From Propionibacteriaceae bacterium UBA6238 (lineage in GTDB: Bacteria; Actinomycetota; Actinomycetes; Propionibacteriales; Propionibacteriaceae): DNA of 12,902 nucleotides. The stretch is from positions 18,262-31,163 of the forward strand of contig DJWE01000104.1 in assembly GCA_002441465.1 (NCBI GenBank), read 5' to 3'. The translations under genes were made by a program, and so were the position numbers. The notes under the pieces are model-generated. The model saw nothing but the letters and a program-made list of their open reading frames with translations. It was not told the DNA's origin and ran no database searches. This document shows, in pieces, positions 6,932-12,902 of this stretch (position 1 is its first letter; every line of letters begins with the position of its first letter).

Positions 6932-7005
6932 GTTGAGAGTTTTCCACGAGCCCGCGTATCGAGCACATTTGGTTGAGACTTTGGCCGGGCACTGGTTGAG
7001 GGTTC
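6932..7005. repeat. Three copies of an 11-mer in the divergent intergenic region
   Basis: GTTGAGAGTTT (6932-6942), GTTGAGACTTT (6972-6982) and GTTGAGGGTTC (6995-7005) lie in the 262-nt gap between the YdcF gene and the dehydrogenase gene, starts 40 and 23 bp apart, all in one orientation. They could be regulator sites; nothing links them to a known protein. No clear promoter was found elsewhere in this gap. Confidence 0.4.
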
Positions 7006-7069
7006 GACGCGGGACGACGCTGGCTGAGCACGTCCGCCGGCGCGAATCGCCTCTGGCAGACTCGACCGT

Positions 7070-7993
7070 GTGCTGACCGTCACCGTGCCCGATCAGGATC
7101 TGCTGGCCCGCGTCCGCGACCTGTCCGGACGCGTTGAGCTGGTGCTGTGGGATTGCCTCGAGCCGTTGCCGGCCGACCTGGCCGCGAGGGTCGAGGTGGT
7201 CCAGATCGGGCATTACTGGACCCAGCCGGAGCGCTGGCTGCGGCTGCGTGACCTGCCGAATCTTCGCTCGGTGCTGTTGCCGTCGGCGGGGTTCGAGCAC
7301 GCACTGCCGCTGGTTCCCGATCAGGTCACCGTGTGCAACGGGCGCGGCGTGCATTCGACCGGTACCGGAGAGCTCGCCGTGGCCCTGATCCTGGCGTCCC
7401 AGCGCGGGCTGGCCGTCGCGCTGGATGCCCAACGGGAGGGCCGCTGGGCGACGCCCGAGGTGCCTTCGCTCGCGGACCGCCGCGTCCTGGTGATCGGCGC
7501 CGGGTCGGTGGCCCAGGCCATTGCCGAGCGGCTGCGTCCGTTCGAGGTCGAGATCACCATGGTCGGGCGCTCCGCGCGTCCGGGGGTGCACGGTGTGGCG
7601 GAGCTTCCTGCGCTGCTGCCGACGGCCGACATCGTGGTGCTCGCCGTGCCGTACTCCCCCGCCACCGACCGGCTGCTGGATGCGTCCGCGCTGGCGCTGC
7701 TTCCCGACCAGGCCTTGGTGGTGAACATGGCCCGCGGTCGCGTGATCGACCAGGACGCCCTGGTGGCCGAGCTGCAGTCCGGCCGTCTGCGGGCCGCACT
7801 TGATGTCACCGATCCCGAGCCGCTGCCGTCCACCCACCCGCTGTGGCGGGCACCGAACACGCTGATCACCGCGCACCAGGGCGGGAACAGCGACGCCACC
7901 TATCCCCGGGTCGCCGCGCTGTTGCGTCGCCAACTCGAGCACCTGATCGCCGGTGAGCCCCTGGAGAACGTGGTCCGTCCGGCAGCCACCTGA
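7070..7993 (+). CDS. D-isomer-specific 2-hydroxyacid dehydrogenase, NAD(P)-binding
   Basis: 307-aa cytoplasmic oxidoreductase of the D-2-hydroxyacid dehydrogenase superfamily, interconverting a 2-keto acid and a D-2-hydroxy acid. The Rossmann segment VLVIGAGSVAQAIAERL starts near 139; the last Gly of GxGxxG is Ala here (GAGSVA), seen in some members. Catalytic residues are R222 (NMARGRVID), E250 (DVTDPEPLP) and H269 (ITAHQGG). Substrate cannot be read from sequence; glyoxylate/hydroxypyruvate or phosphoglycerate-like acids are options. The length (307) is near that of stand-alone members and lacks an ACT domain, which argues against a standard SerA. The GTG at 7070 has no Shine-Dalgarno but CAGACT ends 7 nt before it, so a leaderless message is possible. 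Confidence 0.88.
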   Translation: MLTVTVPDQDLLARVRDLSGRVELVLWDCLEPLPADLAARVEVVQIGHYWTQPERWLRLRDLPNLRSVLLPSAGFEHALPLVPDQVTVCNGRGVHSTGTGELAVALILASQRGLAVALDAQREGRWATPEVPSLADRRVLVIGAGSVAQAIAERLRPFEVEITMVGRSARPGVHGVAELPALLPTADIVVLAVPYSPATDRLLDASALALLPDQALVVNMARGRVIDQDALVAELQSGRLRAALDVTDPEPLPSTHPLWRAPNTLITAHQGGNSDATYPRVAALLRRQLEHLIAGEPLENVVRPAAT

Positions 7994-8005
7994 TCCCCCA
8001 GCCCT

Positions 8006-8113
8006 GGGGACGGTTCCTATCTCGGCCCACCAGCACCTGGACCCCGCGCCGAACCCAGGGGACGGTTCCTAGCTCGGCCCACCGGCACCTGGACCGAGAT
8101 AGGAACCGTCCCC
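8006..8113. repeat. Palindromic intergenic repeat, one and a half copies
   Basis: A 56-bp near-perfect palindrome occupies 8058-8113. Its arms are GGGGACGGTTCCTA / TAGGAACCGTCCCC (14 bp), then CTCGG/CCGAG and CCA/TGG, with two single mismatches and an 8-nt loop. Its left 38 nt are repeated at 8006-8043 with two differences, 52 bp upstream. The upstream arm GGGGACGGTTCCTATCTCGG is the exact 20-base complement of 8094-8113. It lies between convergent gene ends (stops at 7993 and 8116) and may also terminate transcription. It resembles REP/MITE-type elements; no transposase is nearby. Confidence 0.82.
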
Positions 8114-8115
8114 GA

Positions 8116-9420
8116 TCAGTTCAGGAGGTCGAGCAAGCCATGCTGGACGGCGTCCAGCCAGGCCCCGACGCTCGCCCGGGCCGGCGGGGTGTCGGGATAG
8201 CGCGCCCGTAGGTGCAGGCCGGTGTCGTTGAGGATGAACCAGACCATCACCCCGTCGTCACGCACGATCGCCGAGACATACTGCACCTGGGCGTCCTCAG
8301 GGAGCGCGGGCAGACGACGGGTGTCCAGCCACGAGAGCGCAAACATGCCCGGCGCCACGGGCATGCCTCCATAGGGAGCAAGAATCGGGGCGAGCGGGTA
8401 CGAGCCGAGCGCGACCGCCTCCCCGACGGCACCCACGCAGGCCGCGGGATCGGGATCGGCGAGCTCGAGGACGGAGTTGGTGATGAACCATCCCACCGAG
8501 TCCCGCCAGCGATCCTCGTCCCGGCTGTGCACCGGAAACACCGCGCGCAGCGGCGTCCCCGCCAAATCGCGGGTGACCCGGGTCAGCACCGACATCACCA
8601 ACCCGATCGTGCGGACGCCGTAGTGGCGAGCAGCCGCGGCGAACGCGACGGCCTGCCCGGCATCGAGCAGGTCGCGCACCTCGACCGCGCTCACGCCCGC
8701 GGGGTCCGGATCGCCCAGTGGCAGCGGAAACCTCGGCATCACCCCGCCGCCGGCGTCCAGGATCTCTGCCCATCGCCGGTGCACAGCCTCCGGGGCGGGC
8801 GGACGGGCCTCGAGCGCCGCGCTGTGCTCGGCGAAGCTCGCCGCCGGCACCGAGCCGGTCCCGGGTCGTCGCCCGTCGGCAAGGTCGACCAAGCCGGCGT
8901 ACAGGTCGCGCAGGATCACCAGGAAGGACCACATGTCCACATGCGCGTGATCGGAGCCGAGCACCACGACGGGACGCCGGTCGGGCTCGGCGGCGTCCGG
9001 CAGAAGCAACGCCAGCCGGTACGACGGGCGCGCGTAGGGTGCACAGACCCGATCGAACAGGTCGCGCAGCACTTCCCGAATCGTTCGGCCCGCGGGTATG
9101 TCGTGCTCGGCCCACTCCCCGAGCACCAGGTCCACCTCGTGCAGGACTGGCTGGCCCGCCGCGTCCCTGGTGAAGACCGTGCGCAGGGTGCCGTGCCGGC
9201 TCACCACCGCGAACCATGCCGACGCGATCCGCTCGGGGGTCGCGTGTTCGGGAAGGCGCGCCGAGATCGCCATCCACGAGCCGGGACGCTGTCCCTGACC
9301 GACGTGACGGCGCTGGTCGAACGAGATCGGCAACGGACGTCCGACCGCACCGGGCAGCACCGCAATACTGAGCAGTCTGCCTTGTGGGAGCGCCATCTGC
9401 GCGACGTTCGTGAGCCGCAT
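8116..9420 (-). CDS. Stand-alone condensation-domain protein (PapA-like acyltransferase superfamily)
   Basis: 434 aa, about the length of one NRPS condensation domain with no adenylation or carrier domain attached. Visible superfamily motifs are RHGTLRTVF (75-83), the HxxxD active site H158-A-H-V-D162 followed by MW instead of the common G, and VGWFITNSVLEL (309-320), matching the NRPS motif around VGxFVN. Stand-alone members include PapA acyltransferases, which move acyl groups from carrier proteins or CoA to hydroxyls or amines. No carrier protein, PKS, NRPS or glycolipid gene is in the window, so the substrate is unknown. The ATG at 9420 lacks a strong Shine-Dalgarno (GGTAGGG is closest). 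It is divergent from an alpha/beta hydrolase with 51 nt between starts, so the two may share regulation. Confidence 0.8.
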   Translation of the reverse strand: MRLTNVAQMALPQGRLLSIAVLPGAVGRPLPISFDQRRHVGQGQRPGSWMAISARLPEHATPERIASAWFAVVSRHGTLRTVFTRDAAGQPVLHEVDLVLGEWAEHDIPAGRTIREVLRDLFDRVCAPYARPSYRLALLLPDAAEPDRRPVVVLGSDHAHVDMWSFLVILRDLYAGLVDLADGRRPGTGSVPAASFAEHSAALEARPPAPEAVHRRWAEILDAGGGVMPRFPLPLGDPDPAGVSAVEVRDLLDAGQAVAFAAAARHYGVRTIGLVMSVLTRVTRDLAGTPLRAVFPVHSRDEDRWRDSVGWFITNSVLELADPDPAACVGAVGEAVALGSYPLAPILAPYGGMPVAPGMFALSWLDTRRLPALPEDAQVQYVSAIVRDDGVMVWFILNDTGLHLRARYPDTPPARASVGAWLDAVQHGLLDLLN

Positions 9421-9447
9421 GCCGCCCTACCCTAGGAGTCACAAGCG

Positions 9448-9457
9448 ACCAATTGGT
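9448..9457. promoter_or_regulatory. Palindrome in the divergent promoter region
   Basis: ACCAATTGGT is a perfect 10-bp palindrome within the 51-nt gap between the divergent starts at 9420 and 9472. It ends 3 nt before the AGGAGG of the hydrolase gene. Possible operator for both genes; could be chance. Confidence 0.3.
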
Positions 9458-9471
9458 TACAGGAGGATCAC

Positions 9472-10296
9472 GTGCCCGGCCTGGACGTAGAGGATGCCCG
9501 TCTCGACTACGACATCGCTGGGGATTCCGGTCCTCTCGTGGTGCAACTGCACGGCCTCACCTCGTGCCGGGAGCGGGATGCCGCGCTCGGCCTCGACCTC
9601 GGCAGGGCCCTGTGCGGCCACCGGATCATGCGCTACGACGCCCGCGGTCACGGTCGGTCCACCGGGAGCGCGGACGTCGCCTCCTACGCATGGCCGGCCC
9701 TCGCCAAGGATCTCCTGGCGTTGATCGACCACGTCTCTCCCGACGTCGGGGTGCACGGTGTGGGGACGTCGATGGGGGCCGCGACCCTCCTGCACGCCGC
9801 CGTCCAGGCGCCACAACGGTTCGCCAGTCTCACCCTGGTGGTGCCACCGACAGCGTGGGAGACGCGCCGGGAGCGCGCGGACGCCTACCGTGCCAATGCC
9901 GACCTGGTCGAGCGGGAGGGCGTGGACGCGTTCGTCGAACTCGGCAGCGCCAACCCCGACCCGCCGGCGCTCGCGGACGCCCCGCGCACTCGTCCGAGCG
10001 TGGCGGAACCGCTGCTGGCGACCGTGCTGCGCGGGGCCGCGTCCTCGAATCTGCCGGCCCTTCAGACCATTGCCGAGATCGCGGTGCCCACGCTGATCCT
10101 CGCCTGGGCCGACGACCCGTCTCATCCGTTACGGACTGCGGAACTGCTGCATCAGGCGATCCGGGGCAGTCGACGAATCGTGGCCCGTACGCCGTACGGC
10201 ATCATGGCCTGGCCGGCCCTGTTCGCCGATCATGTGACTGACGCGGAGCGCCGTCTGGCCGGCGCGGGCCTGGCCGCAACCGGAGCGCCGGTGTGA
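9472..10296 (+). CDS. Alpha/beta-fold hydrolase, with the usual catalytic His not evident
   Basis: 274 aa. The oxyanion motif LHGLT (H27-G28), strand-turn RYDARGHGRS (54-63) and nucleophile elbow G98-T-S100-M-G102 are clear, and ILAWADDPSHPL (209-220) is the usual acid loop with D214/D215. In typical members the catalytic His follows in a GH motif near residue 243; here that stretch reads TPYGIMAWPALF with no His. H218 or H254 might substitute, or the protein may work differently. AGGAGG (9461-9466), 5 nt before the GTG at 9472, is a strong ribosome site. Divergent from the condensation-domain gene; a thioesterase- or esterase-like partner role is speculative. Confidence 0.82.
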   Translation: MPGLDVEDARLDYDIAGDSGPLVVQLHGLTSCRERDAALGLDLGRALCGHRIMRYDARGHGRSTGSADVASYAWPALAKDLLALIDHVSPDVGVHGVGTSMGAATLLHAAVQAPQRFASLTLVVPPTAWETRRERADAYRANADLVEREGVDAFVELGSANPDPPALADAPRTRPSVAEPLLATVLRGAASSNLPALQTIAEIAVPTLILAWADDPSHPLRTAELLHQAIRGSRRIVARTPYGIMAWPALFADHVTDAERRLAGAGLAATGAPV

Positions 10297-10335
10297 GCAC
10301 CCGTCGGCCAGGGCGGACCCTGGACGCAGCAGGGC

Positions 10336-10358
10336 CGGCGTCCGGGCTGCGGACGCCG
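10336..10358. terminator. Bidirectional terminator hairpin
   Basis: CGGCGTCCG (10336-10344) and CGGACGCCG (10350-10358) form a perfect 9-bp GC-rich stem with a 5-nt loop. It stands in the 85-nt gap between the convergent hydrolase (stop 10296) and beta-propeller gene (stop 10382). Only a short TTT follows on the + strand. Confidence 0.65.
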
Positions 10359-10381
10359 ACCCACCCACTGTTTCCTGCCGC

Positions 10382-11551
10382 TCAGCTGGCGGCGAGCCCC
10401 TCCAGTGGGCGCCCGGCTGCCAACCCGAGTCCGGTGCCGACGGTCGCGACCGCGGTCAGCGAGCCATCGTGGCCGACGTGGAACGTCTCGACGGTTCCGT
10501 CGGCGCCACTGAGCTGGTAGAGGTAACGCCCGTCACGGGACGCGGCCATGTCGATCGGCCCGCCATCGGTGTGCGCCGCCGTGGCGTCGGACAGGCTCAG
10601 CCGTCCGTGTCGCTCGGTGAACGCGGAGATGCTGTCCGACCCGGCGTTGGCCGCGTAGAGGATGCCCCGCACCACGATCGACCAGCAAGCCGCCGCCTGG
10701 CCGGTGGGCCCGACCGAGGAGAGCTCGGTGAGGACGGCGTCACGCCCGACGCGATAGCTGGACGCGAGACCGGTGGCGTCCACCACGAGCAGGCGACCGG
10801 CGCGATCGAAGGACAGGGCGAACGGCACGGCGCCCGAGGCGGTTGTCACCGGAGTCACGGCGGGACGCCCGCTGTGATCGAGGGTGTAGCTCAGCAGCGT
10901 GCCGTGGGTCTTGGTGGCCACGACGACGGCCCGCTGATCGGGTGTGATCGCGACCTGCGAGGGCGACTGCAGGAACTCCGGCTTCCCGTTCGGCGTCAGG
11001 CCGAGCGAGCGCGAGCTGCCGGGCAGCGGCACGACGCGGCCCCCGACGATCCGATAGCCGGCGATCGAGCCGCCGTCGCGGGCGTTGAGCACGTAGACCA
11101 GGTTGCCGACCACGCTGACCGAGACCGGCAGGTCGCCGCGAGTCGACAAGACCTGACGTCGGGCGAGTCGACTGCCGCTGACGCCGAACACCGTGACCGT
11201 GTCGCTGCCTCCGTTCACGGCGAACAGCAACCTGTGCCGGCGATCGAGGGTGAGCGCTCCCTGGGACGCGAGCGGATCGACCGCCGCTCCGTCCACGATC
11301 GCCCCAGAGCCACCGGTGCCGATGGTGCCGGTCTTGGTCAGCGTGCCGTCGGGAGCACGGTCGTAGCTGATCACCGAGTTGTGGTCGACGTCGTTGGTGA
11401 GCACGAAGACGGCCCCAGCGACGGGTGCAACGGCAGTGACGGGCGCGGGCCCCACTGCGGTGGCAGGGCTAGCCGAGGCGACACCGAGGGTCATGGTGAG
11501 TGCGGCGGCGGCCGCCACGGGCAACAGTCTGGACAGAGATAGGAACTTCAT
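10382..11551 (-). CDS. Secreted seven-bladed beta-propeller protein, lactonase family
   Basis: 389 aa. The signal peptide MKFLSLSRLLPVAAAAALTM is followed by a likely cut after ASA (25-27) or ATA (30-32). The rest is made of seven repeats, about 46-80, 97-136, 140-178, 197-240, 242-279, 284-325 and 331-372. Each has the pattern hydrophobic strand, D/N-x-G turn, then S-x-YxxxxDGxL. Examples are VISYDRAPDGTL, ISAFTERHGRL and VETFHVGHDGSL. This is the 6-phosphogluconolactonase-like propeller fold, but export makes a sugar-phosphate substrate unlikely, and many such proteins have no known activity. The ATG at 11551 has AAGGAG about 9 nt upstream. Confidence 0.82.
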   Translation of the reverse strand: MKFLSLSRLLPVAAAAALTMTLGVASASPATAVGPAPVTAVAPVAGAVFVLTNDVDHNSVISYDRAPDGTLTKTGTIGTGGSGAIVDGAAVDPLASQGALTLDRRHRLLFAVNGGSDTVTVFGVSGSRLARRQVLSTRGDLPVSVSVVGNLVYVLNARDGGSIAGYRIVGGRVVPLPGSSRSLGLTPNGKPEFLQSPSQVAITPDQRAVVVATKTHGTLLSYTLDHSGRPAVTPVTTASGAVPFALSFDRAGRLLVVDATGLASSYRVGRDAVLTELSSVGPTGQAAACWSIVVRGILYAANAGSDSISAFTERHGRLSLSDATAAHTDGGPIDMAASRDGRYLYQLSGADGTVETFHVGHDGSLTAVATVGTGLGLAAGRPLEGLAAS

Positions 11552-11574
11552 TGATGGCGCTCCTTCGCGAGCTT

Positions 11575-11598
11575 GTGTGGACAGCCGCTAGTCCACGC
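11575..11598 (-). other. Inverted repeat upstream of the beta-propeller gene
   Basis: GTGTGGAC (11575-11582) and GTCCACGC (11591-11598) form a 6-bp perfect core (GTGGAC/GTCCAC) extended by one wobble and one G-C pair, with an 8-nt loop. It lies in the 135-nt gap after the SDR gene, 23 nt before the propeller start codon. It could end SDR transcription or sit in the propeller leader. The same gap holds CTTACG twice, at 11629 and 11640, exactly 11 bp apart. Confidence 0.35.
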
Positions 11599-11686
11599 CC
11601 GCGGCGAACGGCGCTCTATGTCCCGCTGCTTACGTGCTCCTTACGAGGACCTCACCATCCATCATCAGGTGCTGTGATCGGCCTGC

Positions 11687-12544
11687 CTACACCTCGCTAC
11701 GCCAGGAATGTAGCGGCTCATAGCCGAGCAGGCGACGCGCCTTGTCGATGGCAAGAAGGGTTTCGTTGCCCTGCACAGGACGGGCCAGCGGGACGCCCGG
11801 GAACACCTCCGCCATCAACTCGGCGCTGGGCCGGGTCATGACGGTGTCGGCGTTGGCGATCACGAAGGCTTCGAAGCCGGGAAGGTCGACCTCGAGCGCT
11901 CGGCGGACCGCCTGCGCGCCGTCCCTGGCGTCGATATAGCCCCACAGGTTCCAGCGACGCGCGGACGGGTCGTCCTGCCAGGTCGGAAAGGCGTGGTAGT
12001 CCTCGGGGTCCATCACATTGGAGAAGCGCAAGCCGATGATGGACAGCTCGGGATTCCAGCGGGCGAAGTGACGGGCCATCTCCTCCTCCGCGGCTTTGCC
12101 GAGGGAATAGGTGGAGTTCGGACGCACCGGGTACTCCTCGTCCACCGGGGCGTAGGGCGGCGGGACATCGAAAGGCAGGCCGAGAACGGTCTCGCTGGAC
12201 GCCCAGACGACCTTCGTGATGCCGGCGATCTTCGCCGCCTGGAAGATGTTGAAGGTGGACGGCACATTGTTGTGGAAGGTGGCGCCGCTGGTGAACAGGC
12301 CAGGCGCAGGAATCGCGGCGAGGTGCACGACGGCGTCCACGTGGTCGTAGCGTTCGTCGACGCCGGTGAGCAACTCGACCACCTGCCCGAGATCGGTGAG
12401 ATCGGCCCTGGTGAACCGACCCGGCTGGCCTGCCGGGGGCGGCGTGCGATCGGTCGTGATCACGTCGTAGCCCTGTTCGACAAGGTGCGCCACCACCGCT
12501 CGTCCGAGCTTTCCACTGCTTCCGGTCACCAAAACGCGTGTCAT
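11687..12544 (-). CDS. NAD-dependent epimerase/dehydratase, extended SDR family
   Basis: 285 aa. The N-terminal Rossmann motif is T7-G8-SS-G11-KL-G14 (TGxxGxxG). VVHLAAIPAP (72-81) is the second cofactor-binding segment. The catalytic set is S117 (VWASSET) and Y146-SLG-K150 (YxxxK). The cofactor is probably NAD, since D32 follows the second beta strand (VITTDR). The C-terminal part (SNVMDP, IDARDGAQAVRRAL, ending LLGYEPLHSW) fits sugar-nucleotide epimerases or uronate-dehydrogenase-like proteins; substrate unknown. No Shine-Dalgarno precedes the ATG at 12544, but TAGTCT lies exactly 6 nt upstream, so the message may be leaderless. Complete, with no sign of damage. Confidence 0.88.
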   Translation of the reverse strand: MTRVLVTGSSGKLGRAVVAHLVEQGYDVITTDRTPPPAGQPGRFTRADLTDLGQVVELLTGVDERYDHVDAVVHLAAIPAPGLFTSGATFHNNVPSTFNIFQAAKIAGITKVVWASSETVLGLPFDVPPPYAPVDEEYPVRPNSTYSLGKAAEEEMARHFARWNPELSIIGLRFSNVMDPEDYHAFPTWQDDPSARRWNLWGYIDARDGAQAVRRALEVDLPGFEAFVIANADTVMTRPSAELMAEVFPGVPLARPVQGNETLLAIDKARRLLGYEPLHSWRSEV

Positions 12545-12550
12545 GTTCGA

Positions 12551-12556
12551 AGACTA
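12551..12556 (-). promoter_or_regulatory. Possible -10 box for a leaderless SDR transcript
   Basis: TAGTCT (minus strand) fits TAnnnT and ends 6 nt before the ATG at 12544, as seen for leaderless actinobacterial genes. No convincing -35 box was seen. Confidence 0.4.
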
Positions 12557-12632
12557 ACTGCGGCCTCCGACACCCGGTGGCCGGTACGAAGACCTGCGGG
12601 GGCGTCACCTGCCCGAATCGGACGAATCAACT

Positions 12633-12672
12633 TGTGGATAAGTGAATGACTTTGGCTGGACTCTGTGGATAA
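12633..12672 (-). promoter_or_regulatory. Two perfect consensus DnaA boxes
   Basis: TGTGGATAA at 12633-12641 and 12664-12672 reads TTATCCACA on the minus strand, the consensus DnaA box. Both have the same orientation and are 31 bp apart (about three helical turns). They lie in the 195-nt gap between the divergent SDR and lipoprotein genes. Two boxes do not make an origin, and no AT-rich unwinding region or dnaA/dnaN gene is present. DnaA-linked promoter control is a possibility. Confidence 0.45.
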
Positions 12673-12739
12673 CCGGGCCCGACCACACCCAACCATGCTG
12701 AGCTAACACCCACAGTCCCCACACCCCCAGGAGGCAACC

Positions 12740-12902
12740 ATGCCGTCGCACCCACAGCGACTCGCCCTCACCGCCACCACACTGTGCCTACTCACCACAT
12801 GCACCCCCACCACACCCACACCCACACCCAGCCCCGCACCCAGCTACCGCTGCACCCCCGAAACCGGCGGCGACGAGCACGACTGCACCCAAGCCCCACA
12901 CG
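12740..12902 (+). CDS. Putative lipoprotein, C-terminus cut by window edge
   Basis: 54 residues are visible. CAGGAGG (12729-12735) precedes the ATG by 4 nt. The N-terminus has a short hydrophobic stretch, LALTATTLCLLTTC, whose C21 fits a lipobox loosely (L-x-T-C rather than L-x-G/A-C). A Thr/Pro linker (TPTPTPSPAPS) follows, then YRCTPETGGDEHDC with cysteines at 38 and 49. This resembles small actinobacterial lipoproteins of unknown function that start with a Cys-TPE-GG-Cys segment. The coding strand is strikingly A/C-rich, with ACA, CCA and GCA codons more common than in neighbouring genes. Function unknown. Confidence 0.7.
   Translation, partial: MPSHPQRLALTATTLCLLTTCTPTTPTPTPSPAPSYRCTPETGGDEHDCTQAPH

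Noticed and set aside
6808..7083. 92-codon extension of the YdcF-family protein
   Set aside because: It would bury the signal peptide and run through the divergent promoter region.
6191..7942. 583-codon minus-strand open frame spanning the YdcF and dehydrogenase genes
   Set aside because: It covers two real genes in other frames plus their intergenic region and lacks any family signature.
8006..8095. CRISPR-like direct repeats
   Set aside because: Only two copies, with arms that form one long palindrome and a 14-nt gap between the copies; this does not fit a repeat-spacer array.
10382..11551. Cytoplasmic 6-phosphogluconolactonase of the pentose phosphate pathway
   Set aside because: A clear signal peptide directs export, so a role on a cytoplasmic sugar phosphate is unlikely; only the fold is assigned.
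12633..12672. Replication origin
   Set aside because: Only two DnaA boxes, no AT-rich unwinding region, and no dnaA, dnaN or parAB genes nearby.

Overview
The window is GC-rich bacterial DNA. Short intergenic gaps, GTG starts, several genes with no Shine-Dalgarno but a -10-like box just upstream of the start, and the gene families present all suggest an actinobacterium. Propionibacteriales is my best guess but is not proven. No rRNA, tRNA, CRISPR array, transposase or phage gene was seen. I count 12 protein genes, two of them cut by the window edges.

Left part (1-4310): a lactate/lactaldehyde catabolic block. lutA and the start of lutB run leftward with a 4-base overlap. A FadR-type GntR regulator (lutR) is divergent from them, and an AldA-type lactaldehyde dehydrogenase follows lutR on the same strand. 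Copies of one operator-like palindrome (TGGTCnnACCw) lie at the lutA promoter (one copy) and in front of aldA (two copies, centres 21 bp apart). This suggests one regulator controls lactaldehyde to lactate to pyruvate.

Middle (4323-7993): a minus-strand ECF sigma factor and zinc-binding membrane anti-sigma factor overlap by 4 bases. An ECF-type promoter (AAC, 16 nt, CGTC) lies upstream, as expected for autoregulation. Next is a secreted YdcF/DUF218 protein with two C-terminal Ig-like domains. Divergent from it is a D-2-hydroxyacid dehydrogenase gene; three copies of a GTTGAG-type 11-mer lie between the two.

Right part (8006-12902): a one-and-a-half copy palindromic repeat sits between convergent genes. 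It is followed by a stand-alone condensation-domain (PapA-like) protein divergent from an alpha/beta hydrolase, a hairpin terminator, a secreted seven-bladed beta-propeller (lactonase family), an extended SDR/epimerase, two perfect consensus DnaA boxes, and the start of a lipoprotein gene with unusual A/C-rich composition.

The strongest candidate for a small coordinated system is the LutR/AldA/LutAB unit with its shared operator. The most unusual DNA structure is the 56-bp near-perfect palindrome at 8058-8113 with its duplicated left arm at 8006-8043.
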